Positions 44,422-52,602 of a DNA stretch of 64,000 nt are shown here, in pieces. Made by a program: the position numbers and the translations under genes. The DNA is taken from contig NZ_LXKA01000055.1 in NCBI RefSeq assembly GCF_001645125.1, positions 100,615 to 164,614 of the forward strand. The letters are read 5' to 3'. The notes below the pieces were generated by a model. That model made no database searches. It was not told the DNA's origin and saw only the letters and a program-made list of their open reading frames with translations. Source of the DNA: Paraburkholderia ginsengiterrae. GTDB lineage: Bacteria; Pseudomonadota; Gammaproteobacteria; Burkholderiales; Burkholderiaceae. Position 1 is the stretch's first letter. Each line of letters begins with the position of its first letter.

Positions 44422-45592
44422 GGGAACTCCGATGGCGCGTAAGAACATTCAGCACGTTCGTCTTGTTGACCGAACCACAGTAAGAGCCGTCCGCCTCGAC
44501 CACCGGCAGCGGCGCACGGCTCGCCACCACGCGCTCGACCACATCATCGAGCGGCGTGGTGCGGCGGATGCATTCGATCTGGTTGAGCTGCGGCGAGGCG
44601 CTGCCCATTGCGTCGCGGCACACGAAGCCGCGGAACTTGCGCTCGCTGTCGAGTACGAACGCGTATTCGGCGCTGCCATTGAGCGTGGCGGCCACGCTCG
44701 AGGCGTCGATCTGCGACGAGTGCTGCATGAGCGGCACGGCGTCGGTCTGCATCAGATCGCCGGCGGTCAGGTAGCGGCTCGTGTCGATGCCTTCGAAGAA
44801 AGCCCGCACATAGTCGTCGGCGGGATTCGTGATGATCTGTTGAGGCGTGCCGACCTGGACCACCCTGCCGCCTTCCATGATGGCGATGCGCGTGCCGATG
44901 CGCATGGCTTCTTCGAGATCGTGCGAGACGAACAGGATGGTGCGCTGCTGCTCGCGTTGCAGATCGAGCAGCACGTTCTGCATTTCCTTGCGCTTGAGCG
45001 GGTCGAGCGCGGAGAACGCCTCGTCCATGATCATCAGCGACGGGTTGACCGCCAGCGCCCGCGCGAGCCCCACGCGCTGCTGCATGCCGCCGGAGAGCTG
45101 CGCGGGCAGCTTCTGCGCAAACGGCGCGAGGCCGACCTGTTCGAGCACGGTCATCGCGCGCTTTTCGCGCTCCTTGCGTCCTATGCCCGCCACTTCGAGC
45201 CCGAACGCCGCATTGGAGAGCACGGTTCGCTGCGGCATCAGCGCGAAGGACTGGAACACCATGCTCATGTCCTTGCGGCGCAACGCCGTCAGTTCGGCGC
45301 GCGGCACGCTGGCCACGTCGCGGCCGTCGATCAGCACCTTGCCGGCCGTCGGCTCCACGAGCCGGTTGATCAGACGAATCAGCGTCGATTTGCCGGAACC
45401 GGACAGGCCCATCAGCACGAAGATCTCGCCTTCCTGGACTTCGAACGACACGTTGTGCACGCCGACAATCTGACCGGTGCGCGCGAACACTTCTTCTTTC
45501 GTCGCGCCGCCGGCCAGCATGCCGAGCGCCTCTTTCGGACTGGTGCCGAACACCTTGCACAGCCCTTCGACCACGACCTTGGGGGAATTCAT
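44414..45592 (-). CDS. choV: choline ABC transporter ATP-binding protein
   Basis: A 392-residue ATPase of the ProV/OpuAA type. Walker A is at 62-70 (GLSGSGKST), the signature is LSGGMQQRVGLARAL, and Walker B is LMIMDEAFSALDP. The C-terminal CBS pair (about 280-385) is the part that senses ionic strength in osmoregulated relatives. It is the first gene of choVW. The leader immediately upstream contains two copies of a 44-bp stem-loop repeat ahead of an AAAGGAG, so translation may be controlled there. Confidence 0.93.
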   Translation of the reverse strand: MNSPKVVVEGLCKVFGTSPKEALGMLAGGATKEEVFARTGQIVGVHNVSFEVQEGEIFVLMGLSGSGKSTLIRLINRLVEPTAGKVLIDGRDVASVPRAELTALRRKDMSMVFQSFALMPQRTVLSNAAFGLEVAGIGRKEREKRAMTVLEQVGLAPFAQKLPAQLSGGMQQRVGLARALAVNPSLMIMDEAFSALDPLKRKEMQNVLLDLQREQQRTILFVSHDLEEAMRIGTRIAIMEGGRVVQVGTPQQIITNPADDYVRAFFEGIDTSRYLTAGDLMQTDAVPLMQHSSQIDASSVAATLNGSAEYAFVLDSERKFRGFVCRDAMGSASPQLNQIECIRRTTPLDDVVERVVASRAPLPVVEADGSYCGSVNKTNVLNVLTRHRSSHV

Positions 45593-45609
45593 TGAATGCT
45601 CTCTCCTTT

Positions 45610-45705
45610 GTCGACTGGAGTTGGCGCTTTAGCGCTTACTCCGGTCCCATGCCTTTAGGCGGTCGACCGGAGTTGGCGCTTTGGCGCTTACTCCAGTCCC
45701 ATGCC
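45610..45705 (-). repeat. two 44-bp stem-loop repeats in the choV leader
   Basis: Copies at 45610-45653 and 45662-45705 differ at 3 of 44 positions, with a period of 52. Read in the choV direction, each begins with a 5-codon mini-ORF (M-G-P-E-stop at 45650-45636; M-G-L-E-stop at 45702-45688), then a dyad of GGAGT, GCGCT, AGCGC and ACTCC. The proximal copy ends 8 bases before the choV Shine-Dalgarno AAAGGAG. The ACTCC arm could pair either with its own GGAGT or with the Shine-Dalgarno. This looks like a Burkholderiaceae intergenic repeat family (from memory). Confidence 0.75.
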
Positions 45706-46050
45706 AGCTGGTTGCCGCGGTGGCGGACGTCCGTCCGCGCTGTGCATACATAGTTGCCAGAAAAAAGTGCGCCTAGCCGACTATTTGCGACAACCACCTG
45801 TGGAAATACGACACCCGGCGCGCGCGGGCACCGCAAAATGGCGACCGAAGCCTTGCTGGGCAAGGGTTTGAGGGGTATCGAAGCGCTTCGCGAGCGATGT
45901 CGCGCCAGAGCAAGTCAAGGTGGCGCAGGGCGAAAAACCGCTGATCGGCACAACCGCCGCGGTATTTTTCCGCAACGCAACAAACGTCCGGACCCTCAGC
46001 CGATGCTGTGGCGAGTCCGCGCGATGGTGTGGAGGATCACCCGCAAAGGG
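45706..46050. promoter_or_regulatory. region upstream of choV with short dyads, no gene
   Basis: No convincing coding sequence. It contains a perfect 12-bp palindrome CGAAGCGCTTCG (45879-45890) and a 6-bp inverted repeat CCTTGC-TGG-GCAAGG (45851-45865). ATTTGCGACA at 45783-45792 is identical to 10 bases across the second copy of the candidate operator beside the souR-like gene. The choVW promoter should lie in or near this stretch. Confidence 0.4.
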
Positions 46051-46179
46051 TCAATGGTGCGCGCGCATGACCTGCAGCAAACGGTCGGCGCGCGCGAAAT
46101 ACCAGATCGCGAGGCCGCCCAGTACCGGGTACATGCAACACAGACGCGCCAGCGCCCAAACCTCAGTCGAAAAACTCAT
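46051..46179 (-). CDS. predicted 42-residue single-span membrane protein
   Basis: A short reading frame starting ATG behind a good Shine-Dalgarno (GGGGAG, 4 bases before the ATG). The product begins MSFSTEVWALARL and has one hydrophobic stretch (MYPVLGGLAIWYFA) followed by a basic tail (RADRLLQVMRAHH), so it would sit in the inner membrane with a cytoplasmic positive end. No family recognised. It stands alone in a gene-poor gap upstream of choV on the same strand. Real or chance cannot be settled by eye; the ribosome site and hydrophobicity pattern favour a real small protein. Confidence 0.45.
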   Translation of the reverse strand: MSFSTEVWALARLCCMYPVLGGLAIWYFARADRLLQVMRAHH

Positions 46180-46517
46180 GACGCTCCCCGCTTCATCAGG
46201 TATGCCTGCCGGCAAAAGACTCGAAATGGCGCGACCGGGTTATACGTTGTTTGAATTGCCGGTTCGGGCCAGGTTGGGATCAAAAGCAGCGCCGCCAATT
46301 GCGCGTTCGGAAGGAAAACCGGAGGTTTGGAAGGAAAACCGGAGGTCTAGCCCGGTTCATCGTGCACGGAAATGATTATGGCAACCTTAAGGCCGCGCAC
46401 TGTTACTCCGTGTTACCAATCTCGCATCCTTCTTGCACCTGCAAACAGGCGCCCTGCCTACACTGCGCATCATCTTCAGCGCCATTGCCTGCCATTGCCG
46501 GGCAACAGGAAAAAAAC
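46180..46517. repeat. non-coding gap with a 20-bp tandem repeat
   Basis: No gene seen. At 46309-46348 a 20-bp unit GGAAGGAAAACCGGAGGTTT occurs twice in tandem with one mismatch. The rest probably carries the promoter of the small secreted protein at 46518. Confidence 0.6.
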
Positions 46518-46823
46518 ATGCACAAGAACCTATTATCCGCAATTCTCGGCGGCACGATATTGGTGGCTTCCTCAGTCGCGTCGGCGCACGTCGACGTGGG
46601 CATCGGCATCGGCATTCCGGGGCCGGTATTCGTGCCGGCGCAACCGGTTTACGTGGCCCCGCCGCCGGTCGTGTATGCACCACCGCCCGTGGTTAGCTAC
46701 GGCTACGGCGAAGACTGGCGCGAGCGCGAATGGCACGAGCGGCATGAGTGGCGTGAACGCGAGTGGCGTCACCACGAGCACGAGCGCGAATGGCGCGAGC
46801 GTCATGGCTGGGGCGACGACTAA
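46518..46823 (+). CDS. small secreted Pro-rich protein with Trp-Arg-Glu repeats
   Basis: A 101-residue protein with a signal peptide at 1-24 (ending VASA-HVD), then a Gly/Ile/Pro-Val-rich segment (GIGIGIPGPVFVPAQPVYVA), and a highly charged tail of near-repeats built on WRERE/WHERHE (from about residue 68). Short secreted proteins with PXPV-type repeats are common in Burkholderiaceae; their function is not known to me. The repeat tail alternates Trp, Arg, Glu and His, which could bind metal or nucleic acid, but that is speculation. The start at 46518 gives the signal peptide directly. Confidence 0.75.
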   Translation: MHKNLLSAILGGTILVASSVASAHVDVGIGIGIPGPVFVPAQPVYVAPPPVVYAPPPVVSYGYGEDWREREWHERHEWREREWRHHEHEREWRERHGWGDD

Positions 46824-46949
46824 GCCGCGCGTGCAAACGCGAACCCCGCTGCGCCGCCTAAGGAAAAGTTAAGGCCTCTCTGCTTATTCTGTGATCACGC
46901 ACCGGCCGCATTGGCCGGTGCTGCTCCATCACACTCGCGGAGAAACGCC

Positions 46950-47252
46950 ATGCAATCGCTCAAGCAACTCGTACTCGTCGCCTCGCTCGTCGCTGTTCCT
47001 GCGCTGTCGTTCGCGCAATCCACGACGCAACCGCCAGATTCCACCACAGGCGTCACGACCACCGCACCCGCCGCTTCGATGCGCGATACACCGGGCAGTC
47101 AGAGGGCAGCGCAATCTCAGCAGGCGTCCCACAACGGTTACCGCCTCGGCGAAAGCTCCGGATACGGCACGCAAGCCGCAGGTTCTTCCCAATCGTCACA
47201 ACGGCTGGCGCCGCCCTTCGCCGGCAAGGACTCGTCGGTGTTCAGGCATTGA
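46950..47252 (+). CDS. small secreted Ser/Thr/Gln-rich protein
   Basis: A 100-residue protein with a clear signal peptide (MQSLKQLVLVASLVAVPALS-FAQ) and a low-complexity mature part rich in Ser, Thr, Gln and Ala, ending SSVFRH. No known domain. It resembles the many short exported proteins (DUF4148-like in length and composition) found in Burkholderia genomes. It is 126 bases after the WRE-repeat protein and converges on the GGDEF-EAL gene. Function unknown. Confidence 0.65.
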   Translation: MQSLKQLVLVASLVAVPALSFAQSTTQPPDSTTGVTTTAPAASMRDTPGSQRAAQSQQASHNGYRLGESSGYGTQAAGSSQSSQRLAPPFAGKDSSVFRH

Positions 47253-47364
47253 CGATCCGTGCGTAGCTATTGGCACACGCCAAACGCCGCTCGATTCCGA
47301 AGACGGAGAGATCACGGCCGCGCAAGCGGCCGGATGAAACCCACAGTGATATCGTAAGCACAGC

Positions 47365-49665
47365 TTAGTCTGATTCACTGAGTGTCGTTTCTTGCCGCTG
47401 TGCTCCTGCCCAGCGCGCAAAATCTTCCGGTGGCAGCGGCGGCGAATACAGATACCCCTGGTAGATCAGGCAGCCGTGATCATGCAAAAAATCACGTTGC
47501 GCCTGCGTTTCCACGCCTTCCGCAATCACGCTCAGCTTCAGCACGTTGCCGATATTGATGACCGTCTGTGCCAGCGATTCGGCCATTGCATCGGTGCCGA
47601 TACCCCGCACAAAGCTTTTATCGATCTTGAGTTCCTTGACGGGGAAACGATGCAGATAGCTGAGCGACGAGTAACCTGTCCCGAAGTCGTCTATCGAGAG
47701 CGCGATGCCGAGGGCATGCAGCGCATCGAGCGACGTGCGAATGTCTTCGACCGACTCATCGAACATGACGCGCTCGGTCATTTCAAGGATAAGGTTGGCA
47801 GGCTTCAGACCATGGACCCAGAGCGTCTCCGCGATAAAGCCCGGATAATCCGCACGCTTGAAGTCGGCAGCGCAGACGTTCACTGACACGCTCGGTACGT
47901 CGAGACCGGCGGCCCGCCACGCGGCGAGTTGACGGCAAGCCTCGCCGAGGACCCAGCCATCCAGTTCCGCAATCAGGCCGCTTTCTTCCGCAATGGCGAT
48001 GAAGCGGTCGGGTGCAACGGTTCCCAGTTTCTCGTCATGCCACCGCACCAGCGCCTCGGCTCCATGCAGCCTACCCGTCGTGTCGATCTTGGGCTGGTAG
48101 GCGACGCTCAGGGTTCCCCCTCGCAACGCCCGCTGCAGCGCGATTTCCAGTTCCAGTTGCTCCTTGGCCTGACGCTCGTACATGGGTGCATAGAAATGCA
48201 CCTGGTTGCGGCCGGTGCTCTTTGCCTTGTACATCGCCATGTCCGCATTGCGCAGCAAGGTATCGGCGTCCAGCCCGTCGTGCGGATACAGTGCGACGCC
48301 AATGCTCGCGCTGAGCGTAATGCTGGTGTCGTACTTCGCATTGACGGTAATGGGCTGATACAGGGCCTGCAGGATGCGACCTGCTACGTGGGCGGCCCGG
48401 TGCACGTCGCAATCCTGCAGCACCGCCAGGAACTCGTCTCCACCAAGGCGGCCAATCACGTCCTCACCCCGCACGTAATTGCGCAGCCGCCGCGCGACTT
48501 CGCTCAATACTTCGTCGCCGGCAGAGTGGCCTTGCGTGTCGTTCACGCGCTTGAAACGGTCCAGATCGATGAACAGTATGGCGAACTGCGACGAATGCCG
48601 GCTGGCGTCCGTCAGGATACGGAGCATTTCCTTATTGACCTGTGCCCGATTCGGCAAACCGGTTAGGGCATCGAACCATGCCAGCGTCTGCAACTGACGC
48701 TCCATGGCGAAGCGCTTGCGCAACTGCCCGCCGAACATCAGGCACAGCATGATGGTCAGCACATCCAGGATGGCGGTGACCGTGCCAATGGCCAACGCGC
48801 GCTTGCGCCACCCGGCGTAGATATCCTGAGTCGCCAGACCCACCACCACGACGAGCGGATAGTTGCCGATCCGTCTGAAGCTGTAGAGGCGTTCGATATG
48901 GTCGAGCACGGCCACGTCGATATAGGTTCCGTGATCGGATTGCACGAGCGGGGGAAACGAATGGCCGCCGGCGAGCGAGTTGCCTATGTCGGCCCTGCGA
49001 TACGGCTGCCGCATCAGGACAGTCCCGTCCGTGCGCAACAGGGTCAGTGTTCCGTGATCGCCGAGTATCGAGCCTTCGAACAACTGGTGGAAATAGCTGA
49101 GCCTGAGTGTGCCTGCCACAATGCCTGCAAAGCGGCCATTCGCATCGCCAAGACGGAGGCTCAGCGCAATCGTCGGTTGATCGGCGTCGCCTATGTGGGG
49201 CAAGTAGGGCTTGCTGAGATACACGCCCGCATCTTGCCGATGCTGGTGCACCTGAAAGTAATCGCGGTCGCTCACATTGACTTTGGGCGCCACGATCCGG
49301 TGGGAATCGAGGATGCTGTTGCCCGCGGCATCCGTCGCGAATATCGTGCCGAGCTCGCTTATGTTGTTGGCCGCGCTGAAGGCGACGAGCCGCCGCGCGT
49401 CAGGTGTGAGCTGGAGGACGCTAGGGGTCTCCATGCTGGTCACGACGCTGCGCATGGCAAGCTGGTAGATGTCGAGATTGCGCTCGGTCTCCTTTTGCAG
49501 GGAGATTACGAGGTTCTGCGCGGTATCGTGCGCCTGCGCCATGGCGTCCAGCCGCATCTGATAGAGCGAGACCGCCGTGACGCCGGTCGTGGCAAGCGTG
49601 ATGCCTATCCCCGCGACAATGAACAGGGCGGGCTTCGCCAGAAAGGAATACCGGATTCGAATCAT
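47365..49665 (-). CDS. membrane GGDEF-EAL cyclic-di-GMP enzyme with periplasmic Cache sensor
   Basis: A 766-residue protein. TM1 is at about 12-34, followed by a periplasmic Cache-like sensor region (about 40-280, including DRDYFQVHQHRQDAGVYLSKP), TM2 at about 288-312, a GGDEF domain with intact GGDEF at 408-412 and an RxxD inhibitory site (RGED, 399-402) five residues upstream, and an EAL domain with Glu537-Ala-Leu, DDFGTGYSSLSYL and GVETQAQ. Both catalytic motifs look complete, so it could make and break cyclic-di-GMP. The ligand of the sensor is unknown. It is a single gene facing an AT-rich intergenic region. Confidence 0.9.
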   Translation of the reverse strand: MIRIRYSFLAKPALFIVAGIGITLATTGVTAVSLYQMRLDAMAQAHDTAQNLVISLQKETERNLDIYQLAMRSVVTSMETPSVLQLTPDARRLVAFSAANNISELGTIFATDAAGNSILDSHRIVAPKVNVSDRDYFQVHQHRQDAGVYLSKPYLPHIGDADQPTIALSLRLGDANGRFAGIVAGTLRLSYFHQLFEGSILGDHGTLTLLRTDGTVLMRQPYRRADIGNSLAGGHSFPPLVQSDHGTYIDVAVLDHIERLYSFRRIGNYPLVVVVGLATQDIYAGWRKRALAIGTVTAILDVLTIMLCLMFGGQLRKRFAMERQLQTLAWFDALTGLPNRAQVNKEMLRILTDASRHSSQFAILFIDLDRFKRVNDTQGHSAGDEVLSEVARRLRNYVRGEDVIGRLGGDEFLAVLQDCDVHRAAHVAGRILQALYQPITVNAKYDTSITLSASIGVALYPHDGLDADTLLRNADMAMYKAKSTGRNQVHFYAPMYERQAKEQLELEIALQRALRGGTLSVAYQPKIDTTGRLHGAEALVRWHDEKLGTVAPDRFIAIAEESGLIAELDGWVLGEACRQLAAWRAAGLDVPSVSVNVCAADFKRADYPGFIAETLWVHGLKPANLILEMTERVMFDESVEDIRTSLDALHALGIALSIDDFGTGYSSLSYLHRFPVKELKIDKSFVRGIGTDAMAESLAQTVINIGNVLKLSVIAEGVETQAQRDFLHDHGCLIYQGYLYSPPLPPEDFARWAGAQRQETTLSESD

Positions 49666-50432
49666 AGTGTTCCGGATCGCCTCCGCATCCGGCCTGCCCT
49701 CACATCAGTCATCGATTCGAACGACAAGTGCCATTATGGGAACCCCTTGCCTCACGACGTGTGCGGCACTTAAGGCGGTATATCGACCAGAAAAGGGAAA
49801 TCTTTACACCCTGACCAGCCGGCCAGGTCGCATTGAGCAGGCAAAAAATACCGGTGTCAACCCGGGCCGTCTACGTCTGCGGAGACTCGGTCCAGCGCCG
49901 ATAGAAAGATCCCCATCCGGGATGCACGACGCATCACCGCAACTCTATATCGGAACCGATCAAAATTTCATTAATTTTAAAAAACCGCGCTCACTGTAAT
50001 AAAACTTTCGCAAAGCCGGTGTAGGAGCCAAATTTCAATTGCAATGCCAACCTATAAATGCAATATTCAAATATAAATTCGCCGATAAATTCGACGCCAG
50101 CGGCACCATCATTTAAGTCCCCGGTTCAAACCTTCAGATCATACAAAATTTCACCTAAAGCCTTTCCAGACAGGCATCGCGAGGCTTCAGCAACGGTCTG
50201 AACATTGCAATTTGCCGTCTTTTGTCACAGAATAAATCAGCAGACAAAAACGCCGTCACATAAAAATTCATTCCACATATTGCAATCGCACATTGAGCGG
50301 TTATGATGGCGTCTCCGTATTTTTTATTTCCTGAATGACCGCTTTACGGGGCGCAAGCATATTTACCGGACATTCACGGTGGCTGGGTAACTAATACTTG
50401 CCCGCGCCGACAGACTTAATCAAGGAGACGAC
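49666..50432. other. 767-bp AT-rich intergenic region without genes
   Basis: No supported open reading frame. Composition falls sharply from about 49960 to 50330, where A/T-rich runs such as TTCATTAATTTTAAAAAAC and repeated ATAAAT-type words dominate, unlike the GC-rich surroundings. It probably carries promoters for both flanking genes. It could be a scar of transferred DNA or a site bound by nucleoid proteins. Confidence 0.6.
50280..50307 (+). promoter_or_regulatory. candidate sigma-70 promoter
   Basis: TTGCAA, 16 bases, TATGAT, in the AT-rich gap about 125 bases upstream of the 75-residue gene at 50433. Confidence 0.4.
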
Positions 50433-50660
50433 ATGTTGAGTCCTCATGAATTCGCCACCTTGAAGCTCATCAAGGACGCGCCGGACCAGATCGAACTGGA
50501 CCGCGCTGAACTCGACGTTCTGCTGGAGCGGCAACTCATCTCGCTGGAAAAGCTCGCTTCCGAACGCCTGCGTCCGCAGATTACGCGCGACGGCGACTCC
50601 ATGCTCAGGGCGATCGCGCGCATGTACCCGGCGTCTGCGCCGTCCGTCGCGCAGCCGTGA
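50433..50660 (+). CDS. conserved-looking small hypothetical protein (75 residues)
   Basis: A 75-residue helical soluble protein (opening MLSPHEFATLKLIKDAPDQI, then LDVLLERQLISLEKL). The ATG follows AAGGAGACGAC, a strong Shine-Dalgarno. The pattern of a short helix followed by ERQLI and RDGDSMLRAI hints at a winged-helix-like fold, but I do not recognise a family. It precedes the phasin gene by 227 bases on the same strand. Function unknown; codon use and the ribosome site support it being real. Confidence 0.65.
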   Translation: MLSPHEFATLKLIKDAPDQIELDRAELDVLLERQLISLEKLASERLRPQITRDGDSMLRAIARMYPASAPSVAQP

Positions 50661-50887
50661 ATAACATCGCGGCGTTCGCCCCCCAACGTTGGAGTGCGAG
50701 CGCCGTTTCTGAAGTTGTAGAGTGCCTGTTGATGTGCCACACGAAGTGTCGACCGTCCGAAGTCTTCGCGATGCGTGCTGCCTGGCAAGCGTCCTTGCAC
50801 TTCGATTAATCCACCATCGCTATCCGCCGCAACACACCCGTCCGATCGGGAATTCGCGCGCTGGATTGAATATTGAGGATTTTTACC

Positions 50888-51421
50888 ATGAGTCTATCGA
50901 GCCCCGATCCGGTTGCGGCCGCGAAGGCCAACGTCGAAGCGTTCTACGCGTTGACCGGCAAGGTATTTGAAGGCGTCGAAAAACTGGCCGCGTTGAACCT
51001 GCAAGTCACGAGGACCACGCTGGCCGAGGTGCAGGAGCACGTGACCAACGCGCCCGGCGCCACGGATCCGCAGCAATGGTTCACGCTGCAGGCAGGTTGG
51101 ACCGGACCGTTCACTGAAAAATGGCTGTCTTATAGCCGCCAGGTGTTCGACATTGCGTCCGCCACTCAGGCCGGGATCACGCAAGTCGCGCAGGCGCAGT
51201 ACGACCGTTATAACGCGCGCGTGCAGGCGCTTGTCGAAGAAGCGGCCGAGCGCGCTCCGGCCGGTTCCGAAGCAGCGGTCACCGCGTGGAAATCGGCGCT
51301 GGCCGCCACCACGAACCTGTTCGAGACGCTTCAGAAGACGAGCCAGCATGCCGTGCACGTTGCAGAGAGTCAATTCGAGGCAGTCACCGCCACGGCCTCC
51401 AAGGCTGGCGCGAAGCGGTAA
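50888..51421 (+). CDS. phasin family protein
   Basis: A 177-residue amphipathic helical protein of the phasin family, which coats polyhydroxyalkanoate granules. Recognisable are the N-terminal NVEAFYALTGKVFEGVEKLAALN and an Ala-rich helical C-terminal half. The ATG at 50888 follows TGAGGAT. It lies 163 bases upstream of an acetoacetyl-CoA reductase gene, consistent with a PHB role. A small hairpin between them may tune relative expression. Confidence 0.88.
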   Translation: MSLSSPDPVAAAKANVEAFYALTGKVFEGVEKLAALNLQVTRTTLAEVQEHVTNAPGATDPQQWFTLQAGWTGPFTEKWLSYSRQVFDIASATQAGITQVAQAQYDRYNARVQALVEEAAERAPAGSEAAVTAWKSALAATTNLFETLQKTSQHAVHVAESQFEAVTATASKAGAKR

Positions 51422-51427
51422 ACCTGA

Positions 51428-51447
51428 CACGGGCAGCAATGCCCGTG
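51428..51447 (+). terminator. hairpin between phasin and acetoacetyl-CoA reductase genes
   Basis: 8-bp stem CACGGGCA/TGCCCGTG with a GCAA loop, 7 bases after the phasin stop codon. It is a weak terminator or a transcript-stabilising element. Confidence 0.5.
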
Positions 51448-51584
51448 ATTCAATGCTTTCTGCATATACAGGATTCCTTACATATTACCGAATCAAATCT
51501 TTCAGCATCCGGCTTCCGGGCCGAACAGGCAGTTGTTTTAGATGGTTCAGATGAGCACGACCCAGCTTTTAGGAGGACGATTCG

Positions 51585-52328
51585 ATGGCAAAGCAGATCG
51601 CGGTGGTGACGGGTGGTATGGGTGGACTTGGCGAGGCGATCAGCATCAAGCTGCATGACGCCGGCTACGCAGTCGTGGTCACGGGTTCGCCGGGCAACAC
51701 CGGTGCGAACGAGTGGCTCGCCCGGATGGACACACAAGGGCGCCAGTTTCGCGCCTATACGGTGGACGTCGCCGATTACGACTCGTGTGAAAAATGCGTG
51801 GCGCAAATCAAGGCCGAAGTTGGCCCGGTCGACATTCTGATCAACAACGCCGGCATCACGCGCGACGCCAGCTTCAAGAAGCTCGACAAAGTCAATTGGG
51901 ACGCGGTGATCCGCACCAATCTCGACTCGGTATTCAACATGACGAAGCCGGTGTGCGACAGCATGGTCGAGCGTGGCTGGGGCCGCATCATCAACGTGTC
52001 GTCGATCATCGGCTCCAAGGGCGGGTTCGGCCAGACCAACTACGCGGCGGCAAAAGCCGGCATGCACGGCTTTACGAAATCGCTGGCACTTGAAGTGGCG
52101 AAAAAGGGTGTCACGGTCAACACGATCTCGCCCGGCTATATCGCCACGAAAATGGTGATGGCGGTGCCCGAGGAAATCCGCGAGACAAAGATCATTCCGC
52201 AGATTCCGGTCGGCCGGCTCGGGCAGCCCGAAGAAGTCGCCGCCCTCGTGCTGTACCTCTGCTCGCGCGAAGCGGGTTACGTGACCGGCGCCAATATTGC
52301 CATCAACGGGGGCCAGCACCTGCAGTAA
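51585..52328 (+). CDS. phbB: acetoacetyl-CoA reductase (PHB synthesis)
   Basis: A 247-residue NADPH-dependent SDR reducing acetoacetyl-CoA to (R)-3-hydroxybutyryl-CoA. Features are TGGMGGLGEAI at the N-terminus, NNAGITRDASFKKL, the SSIIGSKGGFGQTNYAAAK active site (Ser, Tyr, Lys) and the C-terminal GYVTGANIAINGGQHLQ. AGGAGGAC lies upstream of the ATG. Length and motifs are those of PhaB/PhbB. No thiolase or synthase is adjacent, so this is probably an extra copy supporting granule formation together with the phasin. Confidence 0.92.
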   Translation: MAKQIAVVTGGMGGLGEAISIKLHDAGYAVVVTGSPGNTGANEWLARMDTQGRQFRAYTVDVADYDSCEKCVAQIKAEVGPVDILINNAGITRDASFKKLDKVNWDAVIRTNLDSVFNMTKPVCDSMVERGWGRIINVSSIIGSKGGFGQTNYAAAKAGMHGFTKSLALEVAKKGVTVNTISPGYIATKMVMAVPEEIRETKIIPQIPVGRLGQPEEVAALVLYLCSREAGYVTGANIAINGGQHLQ

Positions 52329-52355
52329 GCCGCCAGATCTGTCATGGAGATTCCG

Positions 52356-52514
52356 ATGAGTGAAGCAGTGGCAATCGTTGTAGGTTCGCTCGTGCTGGCA
52401 GTAGCGCCCGTGTTCGTCGTCGCGCATTACTACCGGGAGTTGATGCGTCGCAGACGGCTCAGGCAATTGGATCACCGTCACTACTGGCCGCACTGGAACA
52501 GTGCGCGGCACTGA
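52356..52514 (+). CDS. 52-residue single-span membrane protein after phbB
   Basis: A short gene 27 bases after phbB with a good Shine-Dalgarno (GGAGA, about 6 bases before the ATG). The product has one N-terminal membrane segment (AIVVGSLVLAVAPVFVVAHYY) and a strongly basic, Trp/His-rich tail (LMRRRRLRQLDHRHYWPHW). Too short for family recognition. It is likely co-transcribed with phbB and could be a membrane tether or a small stress protein; function unknown. An alternative ATG lies 12 bases upstream. Confidence 0.6.
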   Translation: MSEAVAIVVGSLVLAVAPVFVVAHYYRELMRRRRLRQLDHRHYWPHWNSARH

Positions 52515-52562
52515 GGCATTGAGGCATTGAGGCAGGCATCGAGCTTCTACGCTCGCCATGCC

Positions 52563-52591
52563 GATGCGGCGACATCTGACGTCGCCGCATC
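52563..52591. terminator. hairpin between the small membrane protein gene and the S53 peptidase gene
   Basis: Perfect 11-bp stem GATGCGGCGAC/GTCGCCGCATC with a 7-base loop in a convergent gap. Just before it, TGAGGCAT-type 8-bp units repeat three times (52512-52535). Confidence 0.6.
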
Positions 52592-52602
52592 GCTGCCCGC
52601 AC

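Noticed and set aside
45610-45705. CRISPR-like array because of the regular 44-bp repeats
   Set aside because: Only two copies, an 8-base spacer, no cas genes; it is a tandem stem-loop element.
45754-46375. Overlapping plus-strand frames upstream of the WRE-repeat gene
   Set aside because: No ribosome site, no domain, poor protein-like composition; the 42-residue minus-strand frame here is better supported.
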